Below, in pieces: positions 36,306 through 47,610 of a stretch of DNA of 64,000 bases; the first letter of the stretch is position 1; the number at the start of each line of letters is the position of its first letter. The notes beneath the pieces were generated by a model that had not been told where the DNA came from, did not search any database, and saw nothing but the letters and a program-made list of their open reading frames with translations. The stretch covers positions 12,580,275 to 12,644,274 of the forward strand of contig NC_134032.1 in the NCBI RefSeq assembly GCF_964204645.1, written 5' to 3'. The position numbers and the translations under genes were made by a program. The stretch is from Tubulanus polymorphus. Taxonomy: Eukaryota; Nemertea; Palaeonemertea; Tubulaniformes; Tubulanidae.

Positions 36306-36862
36306 AAGCCATTTGTTAATGAGCAATTTGTCCTAGCTATATATATGATAAGTCAGTTAATCAATAATCATAGCGCAAATCAAGGCGCATAGTATGGCTA
36401 TGGGGAATGATTTGAATCAATTTAAGGTTTGTTTCATTCTAGATTTGTCAAAGTGCTGAGACGTAATCATAGTTTCTAAAAGATCCGCAGTCCATAGTTT
36501 TCCCCATATTACACCAGATCTCGATAGAGCCCTAGACACTATTTTATACATCTTTCCCCCAGAAATTCATTAATGCAATGGGTAAAGCAGCACATAATAT
36601 ATACTGTAAAGTGCCTGAATGTTTATAAATGTATCAATATACTATTTGTAAAAAAATCTATTAACTGACGATGAAGTTTAATTGATATATATCTTTACAA
36701 GTAAAGCCAGCCTAAATGTATACGGGGCCCTAAAATATCTACACCAGAAGAATTTCTCGTCAAACATTATAAGATATTGAATGATTGCTAATATCTAAGC
36801 GATTGGTTAATTAATTAGTAAATTTTCGTATCTTGATTGTCAGTTAAACAATTGTCATATGA
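36306..36862 (+). repeat. Duplicated segment, copy A
   Basis: About 550 bp matching 45650-46217 in direct orientation with few differences. Shared text includes taagccatttgttaatgagc, ttgtcaaagtgctgagacgt and aaagtgcctgaatgtttata. No open frame. It could be a dispersed element or a local duplication. Confidence 0.88.
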
Positions 36863-39800
36863 GGCCTGAAATATCTACGGTACATTCGAAAAATTTCAAA
36901 TGTCACATAAGATATTGAATTTACCTTAATTGTACATACTTAAAAAAATCTGAATTAATAACTGACCAATCTTCATTTTAATTATCAGCCAAAGTAGGCC
37001 TAAAATTGATTTTTGAATCGTAGTTAGGCCCGCTGTACTTCTGGCTGGTCATAGCGTCAACAACTGTCAACGGACCCAGTGTAACTCACAAAGTCGTATT
37101 GGTTTTTTGGCGTTGATATAATCACATAAGCATGTCTTCCGAACGCGTAAAAGCTTGTCAGCGGACCAGTTGGTGGGATCATTTATTGGATGAAGTAGAT
37201 TGCAAGAATAAAACACACAGGCTCGTATCAGAGTTGTAGGTAGTGTAAAAACGATAATCTGTTAATACAGTGCCTACATGTATAATGTATATAAAATAAC
37301 AATATACAAGCCCCTGGGGAATATAATACCATTGGGATCCTGGGTGAAACTGATTGGTCAACAACAATACCCAGGACCCAGTTTCATAACTCTTAAATCG
37401 ATTTAGGCCTCAATCCAAGAGTTGCTATATTAAACTTAACAAATTTCAAAATCAATCATATTTATTCTCATACAGCAATTATACAAAATGCCAGGAGTGC
37501 TCGAGGAATTATAATGTAAGCTCCTCAAACACGTGGACTTTCAAAAATAACTAGTCCAACCACCGTAGGCGTATAAACTATAAACGAGAGTTTATACGCT
37601 CATGGTCCAAACATAGACTCTAAAACAGAAAAGTCTATGGCCCAACCATGGACTCTTAAACTGTAAGAGTCCATGGCTCCCCGCACTAAAACCAGAGATA
37701 AACCTGGCCAAATACTCTGGAAAGCGTAGGATTAAGTAATCAATCTGATTTACATTTTTACATCATTTTATTTTCACATATCATATTATTAACTTTTAGC
37801 TTATTTTCTCAAATTTCAATAGTAATTTTATTTCTATTACTATGAATGAAATTGTAATAACTCTAAACCACAAAAGTAACATGTAAAGTATTTCGAAGTT
37901 TTAATATACAATACATTTCCACTACTACTGATTTTATATAATTTGCATCAATAGGAAAATAACAAAAATACACAAAGAATTATAAACTTTTATCCATAAA
38001 ACACAGAAAATTGGACTAGTCTGAAAGTCTAGATTATGAATTTGACAATTCATGAGGTCAATGTAACCGACACTTTGTTATATTTGATGAAATATGAATC
38101 TACCGTGTCAACTTTTCAAATGACATTTAATTATCCAGAAAAAGCTCAACTAGATTCCGTACGACCTTAATTCAGCGTTTTGAGAACAATTGACATGAAC
38201 ATTTCGTTTTTGATAACATTATTTTAAAAGATGACTAGACTTTTGCCACCTTTGCCTTGTCTTGAGATTTTCAGACATGATCAAATTGGTTATTTTCTCA
38301 AATGTTACATTTAATGCAAAGTATTTTGGAGGCATTCTCTTCTATGCATTCAGCAAGATAAATCGAGTATATAAATATTGTTCAACTGTCAATTTGAACA
38401 CAGCTAGGTCAATGACTAATAACTTATTGCTTAGATATCTACAATTAAGTTAGATTCAATAATTTTTTGAGGTGCTTCTCGTGCAGATATTTCAGGACCC
38501 ATATAGACATTGTTAAGCCATGGTTTTAGAGTCCATATATAGCTAGCACAATTTACTGATTAATACTGTTCATATATCCTCATTAATCAAGAGAATGCTC
38601 CTCTATTTTGCTCCTCCATTTTCCATAAGGACCTTAATAAAAATAGTATTTAATGAACCACTGCACCACAGTGAAAAAGTTGCAATACACGTAACTGAAC
38701 AATTGAAAAGTTTTAACATGAATGACGAACACGTATGTCGTTTTTTTAATGAGTTATTTAAAAACAGTTCAGAATAAAAACATGAATACATTACACCTAC
38801 AAAGTCACTCACACTCTGGAGAGCGTAAAGTTAACTAATTAATCTTACTTATTAAAAGAAACCAAAAAACATTGCCAAATTTTCCTTGTCTTTAAGAGAT
38901 TTCTTCAAACATTATCAACTAGCTTATTTCACAAATATTACATTTGAAATATAGCAGGGTCCGATCTAAGCACTAGTTCAATTGCCCGGGACAAGTATAT
39001 TTTCATTAGGGCATGTAGGTTATCATTATCGCTCATCCACCGGGCTTGTGTAATTCTATATCTCAAAGCTTTTATCCCACTCGATGCAAGGGATGATGTC
39101 ACAATCGGACTGCTCATGTAGGGCACGTTGAGGGGGCAAGCGATATTACATATTATGCTTGCCCTGCGGTCGAATGGCATTTATTCCTTAGATCAAACCC
39201 TGCAAACTATTATAAAGGAAATTCTTCTTGTCCAGACATTACAGGCCCCACACAGACGCGGTTAAACCGATAATCAAAACAATTAAGCTAGGACGATTGG
39301 CCAATTAGCACTGCATCCACAAGTTATCCTCTATTTTCGACAGGGCCTTAATTAAATCAGTATTTTATGAACGACTGATAAGCACCAAAGTGAAATTGTT
39401 GCTATAAAACTTAACAACTGAAAAGTTTCAACATGAATGATGAAAATGTACATTGTTTTATTCACACAACAATAATATCTTAATCGAGGAATCATCATGT
39501 AAGTTCCTAATTTACAAACACGTGAACTGTATTACAATAACAGTCTCTAACATAAAGCGTTAAAGCTAGAGATGAAACATACTGATTCACTCCAGAAATC
39601 TTGGAGTATCAATTTATCATTCTTAATTTCTTTTTCGTAAACATTACTTTAACTTGAAAACTAAAATTTTGCCAACTTTGCCCCGACTTAAAGATTTTCA
39701 AGCACCTTGGCAATAAATACTAACTATTCTGACGTTTTTTCTTCCAGTTTTGAAAACATCAACATAATCATACAATCGGTAACTAATCAATAACATCAAT

Positions 39801-41492
39801 AACTTAAGTTTATAGCTGTTTTAAATTCTTTCTAAAAAGTAAAATGTATGTACATGATTTTAGATAGTAAGTCTGCCCCGTAAGTCTACCCCAGTATAAC
39901 AATAAACAGTCACAGCAGTGATTGAGCGCAGCTAGTTCTAAGGACGGGTCGATCTTTCATCACAGTTATTCAAAGCATTCTATCATATCAGTTATTTTTT
40001 TAAGTGTATTCGATTTAGTTAAGATTTATAGTTATTTGTTTTATTAATTACAATAACTGAGTTGATAGAAGGCTAAAAACAACAACAGAAAAGATCTCGG
40101 GTTTTCGCTATACTTAGGGAAGGTTGTTCGATAAATGAGAAAACCTTATTGATAAATATTTGAAAAAATGCCTTTTCAAGTAAATAGAGTATTAATTTGT
40201 TGTTTGTTTGTATTGTTGCTTATTATTATATCTATTTTTAAAAAATATTATTCATTTATTTATGAACCTATATTTTGTATTATTTACTATCTATTATTTA
40301 TAATTTTTTATTTATTGGTTTTTCTTATTTATTCATGTACTTGTATTTTGTATCATGTATTATACTCCTCTATTTACAACTGCAGGCATTTTTTCACAGT
40401 AAAGTTCTGGGCCCATTTTAAAAAAGCACTACTAATTCACTGCCGCTTCTTAATAATCATTATACACCCGATTTGAAGCTAAGTGATTATTCACGAGCGC
40501 CATCTAGTGATATGGATTTACCCATTACAATAAAAGAAGTTCAAACAGCTATAAACAATGTTAAAACGTTCAAAATTAGTCCTAGCTATAACTTTAGCTT
40601 TACCTCTCAAAAGTAAATATGGTCTCTTTTTAGATAAAGCTTTTGCTTTCAAATACGTAGCATCGAACAGATTGATGGAGGCTCAAAGTTAAAACTCCAT
40701 CGACATATATGATTCATTTCTCAAATTGGTTACACGGACCTTCGCAAATATCAATGCCATCAAATTAGTACATCTACAATTCTGCAAATACTTATTATTT
40801 GTACATAGAACGTTATGTTCTATGTTTCCTAACCATGTGATATCTACAGGGCAAAGCCACTGTGTTGACTCTGTTGAACTATGGTAAGCACATAATAAAA
40901 CTTACAATATCATGTTGAAACTATATCTCAGTTTAGGCGTTAACTCAACAGACCTACGACTCAAAACTAGGCGCTCGACCATTTACTCCTAGTGACTAAC
41001 CAACTCGACTTATCTATCAACCTAAGATCGAAGACCAATATCGTGAATCAATGGAGCTTAGCTTTTATTAGACTCTAAGAAGGATATTTCTGTCACATTG
41101 CAAAACACATGACACATCTTTTTACAAACTCATTATAAAATAGTTTTCTCTATATTGAAATATTCAAACGTAGAGTTCCTTTCCCAGGCCAAAGGAACCT
41201 AATTATCTAACTAATTATCTAACTTTTTCCAATATTCGACTCAACAACTATTTTCATACTCCATTCCACGCAATCAGGTAAATTTCTTAAACTATGTTAC
41301 CTATCGGACTGGTCTGAAAAAGGGTGATATTAGTAAAAAAATCAATACTTTACTACAGAGGTCTTTGCCGCTGCTAGATCTCAGTGTTCATGAGATAAAC
41401 CATTGTCTTTGCTGCTTCGGTGTTTATCCTGAATCAGATTTTATAAGATAATCCATTGTCTTTGCTGCGCGAATCAGTGTTTATAAGATACA
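36863..41492. other. Repeat-derived desert
   Basis: No gene is seen. The recurring motif ctaagcgattggttaatta..gtcagttaaac, with gaggcctgaaatatctac, marks an eroded family. Diverged direct copies of longer stretches occur at about 37.48-37.76, 38.62-38.86 and 39.34-39.62 kb: accttaat.aaa..agtattt, gaaaagttt.aacatgaatga and cactctggagagcgtaaag. Small palindromes lie at 37568-37685 (tctatgg and agtccatgg words). The AT-rich frame at 40168-40476 is a Phe/Ile/Tyr run with no features of a gene. Confidence 0.5.
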
Positions 41493-41689
41493 CTATAATT
41501 TCTGCTGCTCCTGATAAAATGTTTTATAGAAATCAACCACCGATTGTAGAAGATTCCATCGTTGAGCGATTAATCCGTCGCTGGCTCCTAAACTCATCTG
41601 GGCTTCTGCAGTTTTCATCAGCAAATGGGTCAATGGGTATTTGTCTACTTGTGTCTTCTTCAGGCCATTATTTCCGGGACGTAGTTTGA
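41493..41689 (-). CDS. Candidate terminal coding exon of an unidentified gene
   Basis: On the minus strand an acceptor (tttgtttcag) at 41690 opens a 197-nt frame. It reads KLRPGNNGLKKTQVDKYPL, then THLLMKTAEAQMSLGASDGL, then IAQRWNLLQSVVDFYKTFYQ, then EQQKL and a stop. Its composition is balanced and helical, unlike the AT-rich surroundings. I do not recognise the family and could not find upstream exons, which would lie at higher coordinates. It could be the last exon of a real gene or a retained fragment. Confidence 0.4.
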
Positions 41690-42520
41690 CTGAAACAAAG
41701 TGAAGAAAGCAAAACATTTTAGACAGATTTATCATAACTTACATGTCATTTCAAATTACAAGCCACCGTGTTTTTCACTTAGTTAATATAGTTATTTCCA
41801 AAATCAGAATTAGGTTCATTGACGTCAATTGCCGATTTAAACCCCAATAAATAATTGCAGTAGTAGGACTAGTTCATCAATGTTTAAGCTTGGAGTAATC
41901 ATTTGAAAAATTTATCACTCCAAGGTGTAAAGATAAAAGTTCTAAGATCAGCCATGTGGACAGGTAAATAGATGTCGATGATAATCACTGATCAAATGAT
42001 ATTCATATGAGGCCTGAAATTTCTATATACCGGTAATTTCCATCTAATGAGTTTGATTCTTCTGTGGGTTGTTCAAATCTGTAGATTTCAGATGAGTAGT
42101 TGATTTTAAGCTGGTCTCTTTCTTATAGTTGAAACTTAGCTGCAATGAGTAAATAAATATATCCTGTAATCACGACATTTAGAAATCATCGTAATAACTC
42201 CATGTATATCAAGTTACCTATTATGATTGCTGGTTTCATCATCGACGAGGATCTCCTAAGTCGGTTGGTTTCTGTGCACTGTTTTCTCTAATTGGCAGAC
42301 TTTTTATGAGTTGTTGACCTCAAGCTCTCCTTTGACTTTTCGAGTTGGTGTCCCTTACAAGCCTACCACACCTGCCGGGAGCGATAAGGCGGTTTTTTTT
42401 TCAAAATCGGAAATCGAAGTACAGATATAGTTGCGTGATCGGCGGACGTTTTTACAGATCTTTTTTTTAAGTCCAAGAACATAATTGGTAATTCGGTTCC
42501 GGTTCATTCAAACAATCTTT
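41690..42520. other. No gene assembled
   Basis: Repeat-family words (atatgaggcctgaaatttct near 42005) and an acceptor-like site near 42155 on the minus strand, followed by a 96-nt open stretch. That stretch resembles a region near 46610 and may be part of a duplication. Confidence 0.35.
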
Positions 42521-42523
42521 TAT

Positions 42524-43320
42524 TCTGCCTAATTCTGATTTTGGAAATAACTATATTGTTGAAGATAATTTTACAATATTTGGTCTTTTTTTAATGTAAC
42601 TAGTCCGAAAGTTTACAATGTTTAATAATTTTGTCTAACTTCAATTTTTTTGGTCGTTTTCACCGTTTAAAGAGTCGAAGCACATATTAAGTGACTGATT
42701 GGGGTTAACTTTTTTTCTGCCTAATTTAATACATCGAGATTTTGGAAATAACTATATTTTACAATATTTGGTCTTGTTTTCATGTAACTAGTCCGAAAGT
42801 TTACAAGGTTGTATAATTTTATCTATTTTTTTCTGCCTAATTTAATACATCGAGATTTTGGAAATAACTATATTTTACAATATTTGGTCTTTTTTTATGT
42901 AACTAGTCCGAAAGTTTACAAGGTTGAATAATTTTATCTATTTTTTTCTGCCTAATTCAATACATCGAGATTTTGGAAATAACTATATTTTACAATATTT
43001 GGTCTTTTTTTCATGTAACTAGTCCGAAAGGTTACAAGGTTGAATAATTTTATCTATTTTTTTCTGCCTAATTGAATACATCGAGATTTTGGGAATAACT
43101 ACATTTTACAATATTTGGTCTTTTTTTCATGTAACTAGTCCGAAAGGTTACAAGGTTGAATAATTTTGTCTATTTTTTTTCTGCCTAATTGAATGCATCG
43201 AGATTGTGAAAATAACTATATTTTACAATATTTGGTCTTTTTTTCATGTAACTAGTCCGAAAGTTTACAAGGTGGGAGAATTTTGTCTAACTTTAATTTT
43301 TTTGTCATTTTCACCGTTTA
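42524..43320 (+). repeat. About 116-bp tandem array, six to seven copies
   Basis: The unit contains tttttctgcctaatt.aata, catcgagattttggaaataa, ctatattttacaatatttgg, tctttttttcatgtaactag and tccgaaag.ttacaaggt. Copies start near 42716, 42830, 42946, 43063 and 43180, with diverged end copies. The inner copies are over 90 percent alike by eye. Confidence 0.92.
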
Positions 43321-45649
43321 AATTTGTCTAATTTTTTAAAGTTTATTGTAGTTTTTCTCGAGTTTGTCTGAAATCGGAGTACATAATTGGGAAATTTGAT
43401 TCCGGTTCATTCAAACTATCTTCCAATCAGTCTGAAACGGCAAGCTGAAGAAAAGAGCAGAACCTTTTGAGCAGAAAATCCTTTCGAATATCACTGATCA
43501 TAATAATCATGTCAATTCATATATAAGATCAGCAATATGGATCGATACGTAGATTTTAATAATAGTCTTAAATGATATTTATGAAATTCAACGCATATAG
43601 TAATTCATCTATATTCTAAATATCTAAGCAATGGTTGATTATTATAGTTTAACAACAATTCAACTAAAGCATCTATAGTCATCTCTAGGAATACCAGAGT
43701 TACAACAAATTTAGTAATGCATAATCAATCTTATTAAATCGTTTTTGAACTGTTTTCTCTTCTATCTTCTTGAAATTCTTGATGTGTCTTTTATTGAAAC
43801 CCAGGCCCATCATACAGTGCAAACGTGCTAGTAATATTGGCCTATATATATTTCGATTGTCAGCTAAACCATGTTCGTATTATCAAGTTTACTTCATCGT
43901 CAGTTAATAAACTTAAGAGATGTTTTCTACCCACAGATGGCGACATCTGTACCCAGTGAATGGTATTCTAATCCATTTCATTAATTCTAAATATTGCTCC
44001 TAATATATACAATGATTTTGTAATTATGATAATATAACTAACTGAAGAGTGAGTGCGCTGCCAGCATTGAGCACACTGATCCTATAAGTAACATGGTTCT
44101 ACAGATTTAAGAAACCTCGAATCATTCCCACAACTCGACAAATCCAGAATTCTGCAAAGCCTTAAAGATTCAATAAATCCCACGCACAAGAGACAGAGTT
44201 AAAACATACCCAGTATTCTTTATATATCAATTAATATTAAATAAAACAGTTGTCTTATCAACCCCTATGGTTTAGATTTGAGCACTTTTGCCTTATATTA
44301 AGATGCTGAATTGGATACCAAATCAATTAATTAATTGATAATGTCCTTAATGTCCTAGCTATAATTGAAATTGTCTCGGACAATATTTTATATGGGGCTT
44401 GAAATTTCTACACGAGAAGAATTTCAGATCTGGTACGAATTTGAATTAATCACTATTTGAAAAGCTGATTTTGCATCAGAGCTTTTGATACCTAGCTTAA
44501 CTAACCCAGAATCATCCAAAACCTAACTGATTCAACAGATCCCACACACATGTGGCCCAGTTAGACGCAGATGACATTGCGCGATACAGTCGTCTCATCC
44601 ACTGTGCAATTTTGAATAAGTTTCACTTATATTCATTACATTGAATTAATTTTAATCAAATTCTAGGTATCTAAGCGAACCATTAATTAGTAATCATACT
44701 AGCTATATTTTAATTGTCAGTTGAACAATATTTATATGGAGCCTGAAAATCTACATGAGTAGAATTTCAGATGTGGTGAATTCGTCACTATTTGAATTCA
44801 TCAGAAATTAAAGATAAATATAGCACATTTTTAGTGGTAAATTAGAAATTCCCTTAGCCGAATGGCTATATAATCTTTATTTCCCTTATATAGTACACTG
44901 TGTATAAGGACCAAAAGACCTTGTTATGACCGGACCTCCCTGGTGCGGTGCGATTCATGATGCTAGAAAATAGTTTGAAGGAGAGGGGTTAGTAAAAGAG
45001 AGCTATTAGCAAGAGGAATAAGACCTAAGTTTAGGATATCCTGTCAGAATAAGGCTCTCAATCTGACATACACAGTGAAATTGAAATAATCCCCCTTCCA
45101 AATTCAGGAATGTATTTGTGCACAGATTTGTTTTATCTCCCTTCGATCGGAAGTAAATCTGCGTTAATACAGCTGTATGAAGACACAATAGGTTCACTAG
45201 ATACAGATAAATAAATGTGCTCAGATACACATGTATCAGCTTTAAATGTCCATGGACCTGAATTAAAAATATTTTCACATAACAATTGAATTTACCTTAA
45301 TTGTAGATATCTTAGTAATACGTTAATGAGTAATTCAAGCTATATTCTAATTGACAGTTAAACTACATCTATTATGCGTCACTCGACACACAGTGTGTCT
45401 TTTAGATATTATTTGAATCAGTTAAGTTTTGGTAAATTTTGGCAATATTGAACAGCATGACCAGTCGCCGTAAGTACGGCAGTTTGAGATGCAAGTACTG
45501 ATCAGTCGATGAAACTGATTCAGATGTGCTCATACATATATCAGCTATATTTAATGTTCAGTTTAACAACATTTATATTATGGACCTGTATTACATATAG
45601 TTTTTGATCTTACATGAAATATTGATTGTGGAATCTTAATTATGGATAT
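43321..45649. other. Repeat-derived desert
   Basis: No gene is seen. Eroded copies of the ctaagc..ttaatgagtaat..gtcagtta and gcctgaaatttctac family lie near 44400, 44690 and 45310. Confidence 0.5.
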
Positions 45650-46217
45650 CTAAGCCATTTGTTAATGAGCAATTTGTCCAAGCTATATATACGATAATTG
45701 TCAGTTAATCAATAATCATAGCGCAAAACAAGGCACAGAGTATGGCTCTGGGGAATGATTTGGATCAATTTAAGCTTTGTTTCATTCTAGATTTGTCAAA
45801 GTGCTGAGACGTAATCATAGTTTCTAAAAGATCCGCAGTCCATAGTTTTCCCCATATTACACCAGCTCTCGATAGAGCCCTAGACACTATTTTATACATC
45901 TTTCCCCCAGAAATTCATTAATGCAATGGGTAAAGCAGCATATAATATATACTGTAAAGTGCCTGAATGTTTATAAATGTATCAATATACTATTTGTAAA
46001 AAAATCTATTAACCGACGATAAAGTTTAATTGATATATATCTTTACAAGTAAAGCCAGCCTTTATGTAAACGGGGCCCTAAAATATCTAGACCAGAAAAA
46101 TTTTTTATCAAACATTATAAGTATTGAATGATTGCTAATATCTAAGCGATTGGTTAATTAGTAAATTGTCCTATCTCTATATCTTGATTGTCAGTTAAAC
46201 AATAGTCATATGAGGCT
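45650..46217 (+). repeat. Duplicated segment, copy B
   Basis: Direct repeat of 36306-36862, 9.34 kb away. Confidence 0.88.
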
Positions 46218-46673
46218 GGCCTTTATTTTAAGGGACCTCACTCATTGATTTCGTCTAATAGTGTAAATATTTAAGCAATCATTGCCCTAGTTATATTTCA
46301 TTTTACTATCAACAATATACCGGCCACAGAGCCTCAATAATAAAGTAGTGCGGAGATGCCGAGCTTGACCAGCGTCTCTATCCTTTCCAGTGCCTATGCA
46401 TTTTGCTCCAGGTATGAAAAATCAACTTAGCTTTATGTCCCGGTATGTATGCATTCCTGTTGCTTATGCAGAATGAGGTCAAGACTGTCAGGTTCGGTTG
46501 CAGCAGGTCTCTCGGTGGTTGGTTTATTCAAGGTGGAGTCTTTTGTGGTCACTTCTGGTGGGTAGATTTTAGGTTGATATCACGCTGGGCCTTTCCAGAT
46601 TTAGTTTAGCTGAAATGAGTAAAAGAACGATATTCTGTAGTTACACAATCCTTTCTGTATCATACATCGTAAT

Positions 46674-46781
46674 TTACATGTGTATCAACTTAACTTTCAA
46701 TATTGCTGAGTTCAGTGTTCTTTTTTCGGCATAGTCTTCTTTGTAGTCGCCTTCAGCATCTTCTTCTTCATCTTGGGAATC
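46674..46781 (-). CDS. Possible small acidic exon, unidentified
   Basis: An acceptor (atatttcag) at 46782 on the minus strand opens a frame DSQDEEEDAEGDYKEDYAEK, then RTLNSAILK, with a donor-like gttaag at 46695 or a stop at 46674. The exon is short, the composition low-complexity, and no partner exon joins in frame. Confidence 0.2.
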   Translation of the reverse strand, partial: DSQDEEEDAEGDYKEDYAEKRTLNSAILKVKLIHM

Positions 46782-46822
46782 CTGAAATATAAAAAAAGAG
46801 AAGAGCGATGAAAACCTGGTAC

Positions 46823-47050
46823 GGAACAAAACTAATGTCCGAAAGCTTTTAAGCTCTCCGTCGTCGGTCACATGCCGAGAACACCAGACAATGAGCCAGC
46901 CAGGAATATACTGCCCTCTACACGCCCTCACACAGAACGCGAAAACCAGGATGACAACGCCTCACATTCCCCATCTAACTGCAGGATGTACTGGGCGACG
47001 TCAGTAACGGACACACCTGTAAAATTGCACGAAACACAAATAGTGCAGTA
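46823..47050 (+). mobile_element. LINE 3' fragment, plus copy
   Basis: Nucleotide match, in opposite orientation, to 47370-47610: ggaacaaaactaatgtccga / tgggacaaaactaatgtccg, then cgcgaaaaccaggatgac and ctgggcgacgtcagtaacgg. The frame is broken (frameshifts and stops), so this is a relic. Confidence 0.6.
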
Positions 47051-47079
47051 CAACCAGCTTGACCGGGTTGAGATTCAGG

Positions 47080-47350
47080 ATCTCAACTAGCACCCAAAAG
47101 CGTGACAAGAGACTTCATCCACTGACCGAGGTTATCACAAGGACACAATGAAACTAGCACTCACAAGCCGACGAGAGACTTCATCCACTGACCGAGGTTA
47201 TCACAAGGACACAATGAAAACTAGCACTCAAACTAGAAATCAAAGAGCGTGACAGTAGAATCATCCCTCAGCCGACTCAGAATACCAGAAACAAAGAGCG
47301 TGACAGTAGAATCATCCCTCATCCGGGCGGTCACAAGGACACAATGAATG
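47080..47350 (+). repeat. Short tandem repeats between the LINE fragments
   Basis: Two copies of a roughly 60-bp unit (gagacttcatccactgaccg followed by aggttatcacaaggacacaa), then two copies of a roughly 45-bp unit (agcgtgacagtagaatcatc followed by cctca). Confidence 0.8.
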
Positions 47351-47369
47351 CTAGTAGCGTGACAATCCA

Positions 47370-47610
47370 GTATAACCACTCCATTTGTATCCCGCGCAAT
47401 CCCGCAGATATGCCCGTCATTGACATCACTCAGCACACTTTGTAGATAGGTGGGGGCAGTGAGGCCTCGTCATCCTGGTTTTCGTGTTCCGTATGAGGGC
47501 GTGCAGAGGGCAGAATTTCCTGACCGACTCTTTGTCTGACATCCTCGACACATGACCGGCGAAGGAGAGCCGACGCTTTCGGACATTAGTTTTGTCCCAG
47601 CAAACGTTGA
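47370..47610 (-). pseudogene. Non-LTR retrotransposon C-terminal fragment
   Basis: On the minus strand the frame reads RKRRLSFAGHVSRMSDKESV, then RKFCPLHALIRNTKTRMTRP and on to a stop near 47426. The RRL.FAGHV.R motif is typical of the C-terminal end of reverse transcriptases of LINE-type elements. Only this end is present; the catalytic domain is absent. It forms a roughly 230-bp imperfect inverted repeat with 46823-47050. Confidence 0.6.

Noticed and set aside
40168-40476. 102-residue hydrophobic frame resembling a membrane protein
   Set aside because: Composition is explained by AT-rich DNA (Phe, Ile, Leu, Tyr); no start context, splice sites or homologous motif.
40495-40511. CTCF-like motif (minus strand tcactagatggcgctc)
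   Set aside because: Single match to a short motif; the agatggcgc word is common in invertebrate repeats, so binding cannot be claimed.
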